Shown: positions 22,661-33,784 of the stretch, piece by piece
Layout of the letters: each line of letters starts with the position of its first letter
Position numbering within the stretch: position 1 is the stretch's first letter
Source of the DNA: Pseudophaeomoniella oleicola
Taxonomy: Eukaryota > Ascomycota > Eurotiomycetes > Phaeomoniellales > Phaeomoniellaceae
Reading direction: 5' to 3'
Assembly: GCA_003868215.1 (NCBI GenBank)
Contig: QWDQ01000014.1
Span: forward strand, 310,001-374,000
DNA: 64,000 nucleotides
Position numbers and translations under genes: made by a program
Notes under the pieces: generated by a model
What the model was told of the DNA's origin: nothing
The model's input: the letters and a program-made list of their open reading frames with translations, nothing else
The model's database searches: none

Positions 22661-23378
22661 TTCCTCTCCTTCTGACCCTGTGCGAAGATGGATGTTTCGG
22701 CCGACGCAACACTTAAGAGCAGAGGAAAGTTGGTAGATGAGGTTGATGTACGTTAACTTGGAAATATGAGGGAGAAGGGGATAACGAGATGGCTTTTCCT
22801 TGAACGTGACTTAAGGCTCATGGCCCTGTATTTGTTGTTTGAAAAAAGTCATTGTCGAAAGGATTTCTCATGGCATTTGATTCTGATATACACGATGTAG
22901 TAGCAACGATGAGGTCATTATTGGTATTTCCATTCAGGGGCGAAAAGTGTACCTACAATGAGCTTAACTCCGGCATGTACGGGTCTTCGGATGAGGCATT
23001 CCACCTCCAACCATCAGTATAATTGACAGAACAACTCACAGCCTTAGAAGAAGCTATAGACAAAGGTTGGTGTCAGGTTTGGAAAGGTCCTTAGTGATTG
23101 TGCTGATAACAGCACCGTCCCCAGTATTGCCTTTACTTTTCCACAGGGTGAGCTCGATATCTCAATGATGACTACTCAAAAGAAGGCAAGATGCTGGCCA
23201 TTTCAAGTGTTCTCTTTGTCGCTAGAGAGCGGCATTACTGCACCTTGATACTGAAACGTACTCTACTTTGCCATACGTTGGCTTGGGAAATACACCACAT
23301 ATTCCGGGCGCTGTAGATCAGTGACATGATTGATTAAAGACCCAAGTATCAAACACCGTTTAATGGCATGGACATCTT
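22661..23378. other. Spacer between HNT3 and the MFS exporter
   Basis: Both neighbours are on the minus strand, so this holds the promoter of the MFS gene and the 3' end of HNT3. No coding signal or strong repeat is seen. Confidence 0.45.
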
Positions 23379-24107
23379 TCAAATCTTTTTCCACTCCTCA
23401 TATTCTTCTGCGAGATGCTGCTTTAATTTAGTAAAGGCGTTACCAAAATTTCGTCCACATCTCCAGCATAGGAAGTCACTCCTCAGATAGCCGTGTTTGC
23501 CAGGATGTCGTCTCTCGTCATCTTCAGCAAGGGGAAAATCCTCCAATGGGATGAAGAAAGGAGTCGAGAAACTATTGTAGTGCTTCCGATGTTTGAGCCG
23601 ATCGCTCATGCGGTCTTTAGATATGACATGAACGTGAAGATGATTCATTGAAGGATGTGCATGGACACCAACCATGACCTCGGCCTCCCAATCACGGCCG
23701 GAAGGCAGTTCATTGTCGACATCGTCGGACTCCAGAGCCCTCTCTCTTTCTTGATCCTGGGCTGAGAGTTTCCCGAACGTGCGGCGGAGTTCTTTGGCGA
23801 CAAGTGATTTAACTTCAGCTGCTTGCTTTTGCACTTTGGTCAAGAACTCGGCATCTTCAAAAGCTTCGAAAGGATGCTGTCGGTACTTTGTAGGATTGCG
23901 TGGGAGGATCAAAAGATGCACAGTTGCTTTGGGGAAGAGATCATGGATGACGACGAAGTCTGGATTCTCTAGAACAACCTGAGATCCGTGGGCTTTGGGA
24001 TCTTCAATGTAGACTCCCAGTCCATCCCCAAAGTGCTTATACGCAGCTTTCGAGACGTGAGCGTCAACGGGCTCCGTAGAGGGACGCTGCTTTGGTTTTG
24101 GCGACAT
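23379..24107 (-). CDS. HNT3: Aprataxin-like DNA repair hydrolase, HIT plus C2HE zinc finger
   Basis: This 242-residue protein should remove 5'-AMP left on DNA by abortive ligation. The HIT domain starts with the aprataxin-type LENPDFVVIHDLFPKATVHL and LILPRNP, and ends in the histidine triad HLHVHVISKDRMSD, preceded by VGVHAHPSMNHLHVH. The C-terminus has the zinc finger CWRCGRNFGNAFTKLKQHLAEE, whose C-x2-C and H-x3-E arrangement is the C2HE type seen in fungal Hnt3. A Lys/Glu-rich insertion (about residues 95-140) separates the HIT strands. The gene is intronless and intact, with an ATG at 24107. The family and the role in single-strand break repair are well established. Confidence 0.92.
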   Translation of the reverse strand: MSPKPKQRPSTEPVDAHVSKAAYKHFGDGLGVYIEDPKAHGSQVVLENPDFVVIHDLFPKATVHLLILPRNPTKYRQHPFEAFEDAEFLTKVQKQAAEVKSLVAKELRRTFGKLSAQDQERERALESDDVDNELPSGRDWEAEVMVGVHAHPSMNHLHVHVISKDRMSDRLKHRKHYNSFSTPFFIPLEDFPLAEDDERRHPGKHGYLRSDFLCWRCGRNFGNAFTKLKQHLAEEYEEWKKI

Positions 24108-26743
24108 TAACTCAGAAACTACAGAGAAATCAGCAAATCCCTACTCAATGTAGTTGTATTGATGATTGCTCATGCTTCCCATACACGCATTTCTCTTCCT
24201 TGGATTTGTGGTTTCCGCCACGTCGTTCTCATTGTTTGGTTCCGGCATGATGAGCGAGCAGGAATATCATAATGCTAATCATATCTCGACGCGTTCCATT
24301 CGAGGTCACCTTTATTTCTATGCTTCTTGATAGTTGCCAATTTCGCCTTCTCGCAGGTGAGACCATCGCGCTCACAAGGAAACCTTCCGCGATCATTAGA
24401 GATCACATGATCCGAAGTTCAGTTCAGCGTGATGAATTCATATCTAATTACATTCCTCCCTTTACCTGTCATAATGCGCTTATGAGAGACATTTGATCCA
24501 TTCGCATACACATAAGAGGCATAGCAGTCAACTGTATTCCTAATTGACCAGCGACAACGAGCTACGATAGGTACGCAACGTTAAGATATGATCACTACAT
24601 TCTCAGCAACGCCAACGCGCGAGATGCTGAATTGCGATGCCTCAGGAAGCGCTTTGCATATACAAGGCAACACGACAGGCCCACTGTCAAAATCATCTGT
24701 ATGAGCATGCATATCCAGCGCCCAGTAAGAACTGATAGTATGCTTGTTGCTGACTTGTAGAAGCTGAGTGAAGACAAACAGTCCCGTGAGGATAGCAACA
24801 ACGTCCGTTCACGTCAGCACCATACCTTGGTTTCCCATTCCTTGAGCTCGCAAAGGGAATTTGAGGCACTGGCGGGCCGAGAAGGATAGCTATCTACGGA
24901 GTACAGTCCAGGAATGTAAACTGAATTTGCCATGTGGTCGCCCTAAACGATTCTTTGTCTCGACCGATCTAACTTATCTGGAAATGGCACTGGTGTCTAC
25001 GGAGGATTGAGTCAGCCTCGTACAAACAGAACGACTACTGGTTGTAGCTTCGGCCAAAACATATTCATTGTATTGCACTCTGTAGAACTCTTCGTTCTTA
25101 GCATGTGTGGTCAGTGCGTTGATACTAAAAGGATACATTTATCATGAACAGACTTCCTGCTCCATCCAATTTCCCGTTGACCGGGTTATCTAGCACCAAC
25201 ACAGGGTCTGCTCCCGGCTCCCTGTGCTTTTGGTCCTCTTCGTATAGCTGGCCCCTGTTGTGGTTACGAATATAGAAATATAGTGATAACATGACGAAAA
25301 CAAGACATTTGCAGTCGGTTCTGCCATAGGTTGAATGTGCCTGAGCGGCCGGCACTGAGACAGGAAAAACATGAAACAGACACATTGGCGCTCGCCTCAG
25401 GGACAGATGATGGATAGAGACGGGTTGGTATCCTGTTCGATCGCTGATGGCGCGAACTTTTGGCGGGCGATGATCACTTGTGCAAGTTTACGTACCCTAT
25501 GTTATGGCCAGTGGTTGGGATTCCTTGGGTCCTGCTTTTCAATTTTACTTCCACTCTGATGTGTTTTGATCATGTCACTCAGTGCTTCAGTCGTAAGGTT
25601 GTACAACACAGTATTTCATCGAATTGACTGAAGACGAAGAAAGCCGGTCTGATCAGCATCTGTGTATATTATAGAGATCTTGAGACAATTTCTTTGATGA
25701 TTGCTGCAGAGAGAAATACAACATACTGTACGGTGATTGACTGGCATGAGAAAGAGGGAGAACGGAGATTTCTGCTATGTAGTTGACTTGCGCCTCAGGG
25801 CCCAAACAAGATTAGATTCTCCCCTAACCGACGTCGACTCCATTTGACCCAATTTTCAAAGGCATGGTGCCCCTGTCGGTTCCCTACAACTATACCCTAT
25901 CGAACGCTATAATCAATCAAACATTACTATTGTGTAACCGCGCATTGATCGTGGTACTGTACTGTACATTACTTTCAATTACTTCAAGATCTTATTACCT
26001 CTTACGATGTAGCCAGCCTCGCCAGGTACCGACGCACTGAGCTACAGCATATCCCCAGATAACACTGCAGGTACAGTACGAGGAAAATACAGGTACAGTA
26101 CTTTAGCCAGAGGTACCTGGCCGGAATGCCGAGTGCCCTCGTTGCTTCCTTCTCCTGGCTGGATCATCGTAAATTAGTCCAAATCAAACCGAATCGGCAC
26201 CAGATCAGTTCAGAAATAGGACAAACCCGAGGCCTCCCCGTTCTCTCTCTCCGAATCCAAAATCCAATCAAAGTCGCTTCCTGCCAGTCTCTTACGGTTT
26301 GCTTACTTACCTACTCTTTCTTGTCTTTCGTTGCTTCTTCTCGCACACCCTCATCGCCTTCGACCCGACCGCCACAGCGGGAAGAGAGGGACGGCCAATT
26401 ACTTCATCGTCAGTCGTTCTTTACCTTTTCACTTCTCGACGTAATTGGTCTGTGACGGATACGCCTTTGCGAAGGTTGCGCGGGTTGCACTAAAAAGCGC
26501 GTTCAAGGATTGATAATTGAAGAGCGAGCGACTATCGACAAGCGCTCCACGCTTGAGAAGAACGGCACTGGACAGTTGATATCGCTGTGAATATGGAGGT
26601 CTGAGCAAGGTAAGAAGCCCTCAGCAATACTATCGTTTTAACAATATCGAGCTCGACTTGCTAACATATCGTGTTCGCAGCCCTGGTTTTGGTCTGGCAA
26701 CTCTGCGTACCTTATCCTGCTCGCCCGTGGGGTTTCAGCAGCC
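24108..26743. other. Gene-poor 2.6-kb stretch upstream of the SH3 membrane protein
   Basis: No intact gene is visible. From about 26.1 kb the sequence looks like promoter and leader of the SH3 gene, with an apparent leader intron (donor GTAAGA at 26610, acceptor CAG ending at 26680). A possible decayed transporter lies on the minus strand at 25.1-25.6 kb. Copies of GTACAGTAC/GTACTGTAC lie between 25954 and 26101, including a direct repeat CAGGTACAGTAC (26068-26079, 26090-26101). Confidence 0.45.
25125..25583 (-). pseudogene. Possible relic of an MFS transporter
   Basis: Reading the minus strand, an ATG near 25582 opens a short frame containing KQDPRNPNHWP, followed at once by a stop. This resembles the DPxNPxNWP segment that precedes TM1 in many fungal MFS transporters. 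About 200 bp further on, a second frame (25125-25385) ends with a hydrophobic stretch CLVFVMLSLYFYIRNHNRG and then a polar tail YEEDQKHREPGADP, which looks like the last membrane segment and cytosolic tail of an ACS-type MFS. The twelve-segment core between them is missing. Both matches are short and could be chance, so this is a weak call. Confidence 0.2.
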
Positions 26744-28450
26744 ATGTCCGAGACATGTATCTCCCTGGAGGGGTCGACGACCTGTCCAGCCTTCAACGCG
26801 TCTTCCATTTCAACGGACTCGACCTTGGTTGGTCTATAGTAAGTTCCATTGCATGAAGTCATGTTCGCCTTCACTGACCATGCCTAGCCCATTCCTTGAG
26901 TTTGTTTCGTCGAGAGAGGAGTTCGATTCGGCTCTCACCTCTTATTCCCAACAAGCCTATGTGCAGGTGAAATACCAGAACATCTTAGGATGCGGCAACG
27001 TCGACCTCAGCAATACCACCAATTACTATTCGCGTTACACACTCAGCTTCCTCTGTAACGGCATTGTACAGAACTCAAGGTCGCCCTGTGGTTTATCGAC
27101 TGCTGACTCTCATCCCCTCTGCGCCGACTCATGTGTACGTTTGTATCTGCCTGCGCACAGTAACTCGCTAATTTGATTCAGGCGGAATTTGCGACAAGTG
27201 AAGAAGCAATCGCGATGAACTCTGACTATTGCAGTAGTCCAAATTCCAACTATCTGAACCAGATCAGGGCGGATTTCACGAATTGTGCGCTGCCAGCAGA
27301 TTCTCTCAGTGGCAGCTGCATTAATGGGGCAGACAATGAACCGGAAAATTGCGGTTATAGTAACAATCTGATAGGCCTATGCTCGTATTGCGGAGCGAGT
27401 TCACCAAATGCGACCGACTCATGTTGCGCAGGAGCAGGGGTTGAGTCTCGCTGCAGCAGTGTCACCTTACCGGCTTTCACGTCGTCCATGCCCCCCCTGT
27501 TCACTACTACTGTGACTGCTTCCCCAACGTCAACGAGCGGTAGTAGCCCCACAGGTGCTGCTAGGTCTCACCATAACGGTCTCTCTGGTGGTGCCATAGC
27601 TGGGATTGTCATTGGATCGATAGTGGGGTTCCTCTTACTTCTTGCTCTGATTGCTATATGCTGCATCTTCTTGCGCAGACGAAGAGATCGAAGTCAATCA
27701 GGGAGTCTCTTGAATCAACCTACACCTCAAAGACGTGGCCAGTCTATGACGTATGCTCCTCAACCAGGGTCAGCTCATAATGGCTACGAAGTTCTACCAG
27801 GAGGTCGTGTCGCTCGTATGTCCGCCCTTCAGGGCAGTGGAGACTCTCCACCACACCCAGCAGGTGTCGCTAGGGCGTATGATGCCTCGGATTCAGAGCG
27901 ATACGGCGACAGTCCCAGGTCAGAAGAAAAGATACGGGTACCTGTCACAGGTAAGAGAAGTGGCTCTTTATCTAGCGCTTCCGTCTTGGCTGGGGGACAT
28001 GAAAGTTCACCTCAGTCGAACCAGTTCTCATCTCCTGAAGGTGTTGCAAGCGGTCAGTCAGAACAGTTGCCATTCTTCAAAGATTACTACTCTTCGGATG
28101 ACATCCATCCTGGCGATAAGGTCTCAGTATTATGGGCATATCAGCCTCGAGCAGCAGATGAGTTCGAGCTGGAACGAGGTGACATGTTAAAGATCATTGG
28201 CATTTGGGATGATGGGTGGGCGACCGGCGTTCGTATCGATGATCGTGCTGAAGATTATGATGGCAAGCATAAGATTCAAAGAGACAGTGGTGTCTCCAAT
28301 GGATCGAATATGCGCTCCTCTTCGCCGCCGCCCAATGGTGAAATCAAAGCCTTCCCTCTCGTTTGTGTTTGCTTGCCTGAGGCTTGGAAGAAGACTGTCG
28401 AAGGAGATACGTCAACGGACAGTGGTACTGGTGGTTTCCCAGGTACATGA
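26744..28450 (+). CDS. Single-pass membrane protein with Cys-rich outer domain and cytosolic SH3 domain
   Basis: Three exons (26744-26838, 26888-27134, 27182-28450) give about 536 residues. The outer part is Cys- and Asn-rich (CISLEGSTTCPAFNASSIS, then FLCNGIVQNS and PLCADSCAEF), with many N-glycosylation sites. It is followed by a Ser/Thr linker, one membrane helix (GGAIAGIVIGSIVGFLLLLA) and a basic stop-transfer RRRRDR. The cytosolic part is low complexity, then an SH3 domain (VSVLWAYQPRAADEFELERGDMLKIIGIWDDGWATG) near residues 410-450. The layout suggests a plasma-membrane sensor or anchor similar to Sho1-type or Fus1-type proteins, but I recognise only the fungal family pattern and no named gene. 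The start is uncertain: the frame is open upstream through a hydrophobic stretch ending LLARGVSAA, which would make a signal peptide. Confidence 0.78.
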
Positions 28451-29598
28451 GGCTCTGACGACTGACTTGACTTCACCCTTCATCATTTTCACGCATTTTA
28501 TGACGACTGCAACTTCAGCAAGCCTACGGCGTTCGGACGAAGCATGAATTGTTTTTCCTGCATGATCCATCCACTCCTTACCACGTTAATCCGATAATAA
28601 TGCCGTCAGCCGATATTCGTCTTCAAGCACTCAAACTTAACCCTGTTGCGTTTCGGCGTGCAACAACCGAATAGACAAACTATCGTCTGGTTATCCATCA
28701 TTGGATCAAATCAATGCGCGTTATTCTACAATTTTCTGCATTTTACAACATTCGATACCCCATGGACAGCAATTATGTTCTTTGACTCTTGAATAGACGT
28801 ACTGCACGCATGTTCAAGGTTTTTTTATAAGGCAATAGAGCGATGTTGAGCCGCGAGATCGGGCGGAGGAAAGCATTCTCGCAATGTGCAGCAGTAACTC
28901 GAAGTTCGCAGACCTCGTGAGGTCGACGTATTGACCATCTCCAGACGGCCCCCTGCATGTGGAAATCTCTGTACGAGTTTCCTGGTTGGAGCAGATGGCC
29001 GCCTGCCTGAAGATAGCCAATGGATGGGACGTCATCTTCGTGTTCCCCTTTGATCTTTCAGGCTTCTGTATGCTGCTCGTCCTGCCATATTTAAATATCA
29101 GCTCTATGTATATAGCCCATATAATATACCCGTAATTGGCGAGTATGCCTATTAAAGAAGGCCATCGATTGCTTGTGTGATGCTCCTGTCATGAATATGA
29201 TCTACACATGTTTACATAGTAGGGCTCGCCACATAGACTTTTGATCTGCCGTGATAGGTAGCATCTTCCGCATCGTTTACTTTGGGCGTTCTCACAATTT
29301 GGTATTTTGGATGCTAAGTATCGTTCAATTCACCTCTCAGGCTGTCGAACTTGTGCCAGCGTCATCTCAGTATGCAGTTGGCTCGAATCTTCACCGCTTG
29401 CTATGTCAGTAAGGCGACATCACCAAAACGGGGAAGCGTCAGGGGGAGAATCTTTCATGGTCCCCGCATTACTTGGCAAAATTTCCCAAAGTGAACCAAC
29501 ATCTGGGAGTATCATTAGAAGCATTGAATTTGAGGATCTACAACTACCTTTTGCATTCTCTCACCCATTGTGGTGCATCATTATTCAAGCTCAGGAAG
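28451..29598. other. Spacer between the SH3 protein and the basic coiled-coil protein
   Basis: About 1.15 kb with no convincing gene. It should contain the 3' UTR of the SH3 gene and the promoter of the next gene. Open frames on either strand are short and featureless. Confidence 0.45.
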
Positions 29599-30664
29599 AT
29601 GCCACACAAACATAAGCGCAGGAAGGTGGACGAAGACTCAATGTAAGTCAGAGCGCCTGGAGGCTATTTTACTAGTACTGAAAGCATGCAGATATGATCT
29701 ACCTCCTACTACCCGCGCAAAGCCTCTTCCTCCCGGGAGACAAAGTAAAAAGGGGGAAAGTGCGTCCAAGAGTAGAAAGTCGGCGGTAGAGAAGAACAAC
29801 GTATCGGCATACAAAGAGGATGATACACCTCGAGCGTTTGCGCGCCTAATGGCATTTGCGCAGAAGAAGGGTCAGCGCGAAACACCCATACGTGATGATG
29901 GCAACGAGAAGAAAAAGAGCACGAAGAAGCGAAAGCATGGCGCAGCGGAACCGAATATCCAGCCATCAAGCTTGTCTACCAAAGATACGCAATCGACCAA
30001 CGGCGACTCTACCAAATCGCAGTTACCGAAGATTCAGCCCGGAGAATCGCTACGTGATTTCGCTGCTCGAGTGGATGTTTCCTTGCCTCTAGCGAATGTA
30101 TCTACGTCTAACGCTGCATCTCGATCGATCAACAAGTCTTTGGGCATACAGGAAAAAATGACTCGGCACAATAAGAAGCTCCAAAATAAGATATCGCGTT
30201 GGCGTGAAGAGGATGTACGGATCAAAGAAAAGGAGCAAGAAGATGCAGAGGAAGCAGAGCTTGATGAAGTTTTTGACGAGGATGAAGACGGAACTAAGCG
30301 AGAGATGAAGCAGTTGTGGGAACAAACCCGCCTCGCCAATAGAGACAAGAAAGGGAAAAAGCTGCGGGCAAAGAAACAACGTAGCTCTGCTGCGGGTGCT
30401 ACAGGAGAAGTTTCCAGTGACAGTGATGATGATGACCCTTGGAGCAAACTTACCGCCAAAAAGCTGGCAGAGACCAAGCAAAGAAACTTACAAGACGTGG
30501 TAGAAGCGCCACCCACGCTTAAACTGCCTGGGGCAAAGCTGAAAGCTGTCGAGAATGTGCCAAAAGGCAATGCGACGAGCCTGCGGAGGAGAGAAGAACT
30601 AGCCAAGGAAAGAGAGAGATTTCTTGCGGATTGGCGGAAAATGAAAGGGCAGAAGACAAGGTAG
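29599..30664 (+). CDS. Basic coiled-coil nuclear protein, possibly CCDC137-like / ribosome biogenesis
   Basis: Two exons (29599-29642, 29692-30664; donor GTAAGT, acceptor CAG) give 338 residues. The N-terminus MPHKHKRRKVDED is strongly basic. A conserved-looking block EDDTPRAFARLMAFAQKK comes near residue 60, followed by nuclear-signal-like KKKSTKKRKHG. The second half is a charged helix: NKKLQNKISRWREEDVRIKE, an acidic run, then KKGKKLRAKKQR, DDDDPWSKL and a C-terminal RRREELAKERERFLADWRK. The pattern of PRAF-x2-L-x-M with a long basic/acidic helix resembles CCDC137 and other nucleolar rRNA-processing factors. That assignment is tentative, but a nuclear or nucleolar location is well supported by composition. 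Confidence 0.75.
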
Positions 30665-32899
30665 TCTGTATGAATGCTGCTCACGAATGCGAGCAACCCG
30701 AGTCGAAACGGGTTTTCTTACTGGCCTACCAATTGCAGCATTTACAGCTTGAATCGATGAGAGGGATTCGAAGGAACCACTAGACCAGGAGCTGTTGGAA
30801 GCTTCTGTGAGTGTTTAGGGTATCCTTTTGCTATCCGGTTCAGTCTGTACTAACGAATGATCTGAAGTTCGTGAAATCTGAACATTATAAGGCACGAGAA
30901 GGGTTGGTCAGATCTTAGGTTTAGATCAGAGCAGACCTAGGATAACGGATGCGTCTGTCCAAGAGCCTATAAGAAATCCACGTTCAACTGGCTTTCTCTG
31001 AGCAGATTGTCTCACTGGTTGTGGAAGAAAAGCAAAGTCTAAGCTTGCAGCAGGTGGCTGATAGATTGGACTGTACCTAATCCGTCGCCCTCCTGCTCAT
31101 CGGCCATGGCGCCCATCCGGCAGATGCTGTTGGACATTGAAGAATAGACCGTACAGAGTGAATACAGATAGAGGACTGACCAAGTCAACAGTCGTGGCTC
31201 GTAGCATATAGAGTAACAGCTGTTTGTACCTGGGAAGGATCACGTGATGACGGATCTGGGGAAAAGTTGATGTTTATCCCGATCCTTTCTTGCCTTCCAA
31301 AGTTGGCATTATATTCTACAGAGATTCAATATATGCTACTTCTCAAGAACACTATCGGATTTATGTACAGCTAATCTTGTAAGTAGAGTGTTATCAAGGA
31401 CTAGAAAGTCGTTTGTTTGGGCTAATATACCTTAACGATATCTGAGAGCACTACCCAGGAGTGGTATGAAGTGGGTAAGGCCTTGATACAACTTAAGCGG
31501 ATGGCGGGGAACCCCTGCTTGTGCATGTTCGTAGTATGGGTAGACGCTGCAGCATTGGCTGGGATTTGTACACAGCCACGGCCTATTGACACGGCTCGTG
31601 GATTGGTATGGTACGTAGTATGTCCAGCATGTCCAGGTTTCATCCTGCTATAGGTATTCAAGTGAACCTCATTTGTTTATAGCAGTTAATCTCCCAGTTC
31701 TGACGTGAAACGAACATCTGTCATAAGGCCAACAACAAGCATGAACCAGTTTTCAAGTTCTATACTTGCTTTACTTTTTTTTATTTTAAATCTCGAACTA
31801 CGTTCTATCAGATCAAGCAGCATACTTTTCATGGCTGGCCGAATGCAGAGCGACAGAGAAGAGATACGAAGAATAAAGTAATTGAATGACATTGTCAACC
31901 ACGTCCTTTTATTCCTTTTTAGAAATGCTTAATGATATCAGAGAGGATGAGAGTATTAACAAGGTGTGTTTAAGTTAGGTACCTTAGGTAGGTAGTTAGC
32001 ATTCTTTCTTACGGTTAAGTTGGGGAAGCTTATGCATGTAATTAATTGCAACGCCCTTCCTTTCTAGCTCCCCCAGCCACTCCCTCCATTCCTGATGTTT
32101 GATTCCTTCTTTCTCTTTCTCCATCTCCCTAGGAGACCGGTTACTCATTGACTTGATGCTTGAACCAGCCATCCCTGGCCATTTACCACTCATCATCTGA
32201 TATGCTACCCTGCCTTATGGAATTATTTGATCAAAATCCTTCTGTCTGTCAGCCTCTTGGATTGTGCGTCCATGACTGTATAGTAGTAGGCACCCAACCA
32301 CGATGAGATATTGATGGAATGATATCATTTAATCACTGTTACTGGCGCGTCTATTGCTCCCATCCGAAACAACTGAAACACCGCCCTTCCTGGTCTTTTG
32401 CTCCACCTCAACCACCAAGGTTCTTGTCCCAGTCTCGTCACTTACCCAGCATCACATCCTCAAGGTCACCATAGTCAGTGTACTAAGTTTGGATGCTAAG
32501 CTCAGCTTTCCCCTTCAGCCTTCGCAAGTTCATCCTCCATTAATGAACTCTAGCCACACCCTCTCTGATGTCTACCGTCATTTGGTGGATTAAGTTCTCT
32601 AGCCATTCCTTTTACCTCCCGTCCATGTCACGAAAATTCACGGGGTGGGGATGGCAACTCGCTCAGGAATGTAGGTACAAATGCCTCCCTGATTACCCGC
32701 GTGTCAAGGTTGGAATCTTTTCATTGTCTCAAGCTCCTTCATCTACTTTGCCTTCTTCCCACTCGTGCCAAAGCAGTCTTAGACATCTATCTTTTCTGTA
32801 CATACAACTTTGCTGTCGATCCTGAAGCAGTTGTTTCGCCAGTCGCTCTTTACTCTATCGCGAGCTTCCAACCCCTGAAAACTCCCTTACACTGCCAAA
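30665..32899. other. 2.2-kb intergenic stretch without a gene
   Basis: No reading frame looks real on either strand. The stretch has one GGTACCTTAGGTAGG word (31977-31991) of the kind that recurs in other spacers of the window. The last 500 bp, with many TC-rich segments, are probably promoter and leader of the PIR gene. Confidence 0.5.
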
Positions 32900-33784
32900 A
32901 TGAGATACACTCTCGCCTTGCTCGCGGCTGCTGGTGCAGCCGTCCACGCTTCCCCTTTCCCCCAAGCTGTCACATCGGTCATTTCGCCCAGCGCAGCAGC
33001 ACCGTCAGGATGTACAGCTTCGTTCTCCGGTTCATTTGGGATCGTGAACGTCAATGTCACAACAGCATCCTCCATGGCCAGGAGACAAGCCACGCAGACG
33101 ACGGCTGCTCGAGGCCATGTTACAGCAGCCATGGTCTCAATGATTGGAGATGGACAGATTCAAGGAGGAATGCACACTCAGATGATGGCACCCGTCACTC
33201 AGATCCATGACGGCCAGATTCAGGGTAACACACTCGTCATGATGCCGGTTACTGAGATCTCGGACGGTCAACCTCAAGCAACGAGGTCAGTCTCCGTGGT
33301 CACCGGAGCTTCACAGATTTCAGACGGCCAGCCTCAGGCTACAAGCGCAACAGGAACTACTCTCGCTACAGCCACGGCCACAGCTGCTTCCCAAACGTCG
33401 GATGCTCAACCCCAAGCCGGCTCTGCGACCGGCTCTGCGACCAGCTCTGCTGAAGTTGCCGGAGAGACCACCATTGCATTCTGCCAGTCCAATGATACCC
33501 TCTCTCTGACTTTGGAGAATGGTGTCCTCAAAGATGCTTACGGTCGCACCGGTTACATTGCCTCCAACTACCAATTCCAATTCGATAACCCACCACAAGC
33601 TGGCGCTATTTACACTGCTGGCTTCACCATCTGCGGGAACGGTACGCTTTCCTTGGGCGGAAGCAGCATCTGGTATCAATGTCGAAGTGGTGGCTTCTAC
33701 AACCTGTATGACCGCTACTGGGCACCTCAATGCAACGCCATCTACATCCACACCGGTGGTTTCGTGAACTGCACTTCATCATGA
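32900..33784 (+). CDS. PIR-type cell-wall mannoprotein
   Basis: This 294-residue secreted protein belongs to proteins with internal repeats, which attach to wall beta-1,3-glucan through the repeat Gln. It has a signal peptide (MRYTLALLAAAGAAVHA), a Kex2-like site Arg-Arg at 61-62, and repeats of the form I-x-DGQ-I/P-Q at about residues 82, 102, 120 and 140, with a degenerate fifth copy (TSDAQPQ) at 166. After a Ser/Thr/Ala-rich stretch comes the C-terminal Cys domain. Its last three Cys follow the PIR spacing C-x16-C-x12-C, and the first Cys lies 65 residues before them. An extra Cys splits that spacer. The gene is intronless and intact. Expression probably depends on wall stress or growth phase; no site was recognised. 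Confidence 0.9.
   Translation: MRYTLALLAAAGAAVHASPFPQAVTSVISPSAAAPSGCTASFSGSFGIVNVNVTTASSMARRQATQTTAARGHVTAAMVSMIGDGQIQGGMHTQMMAPVTQIHDGQIQGNTLVMMPVTEISDGQPQATRSVSVVTGASQISDGQPQATSATGTTLATATATAASQTSDAQPQAGSATGSATSSAEVAGETTIAFCQSNDTLSLTLENGVLKDAYGRTGYIASNYQFQFDNPPQAGAIYTAGFTICGNGTLSLGGSSIWYQCRSGGFYNLYDRYWAPQCNAIYIHTGGFVNCTSS

Noticed and set aside
30034-30696. 220-codon Ser-rich frame on the minus strand
   Set aside because: Antisense to the Lys/Glu-rich coiled-coil gene; Ser/Leu/Phe composition is the mirror of Lys/Glu codons.
30750-30790. tRNA-like B-box word (reverse complement of TTCGAATCC)
   Set aside because: No pairing T-stem or acceptor stem could be drawn around it.
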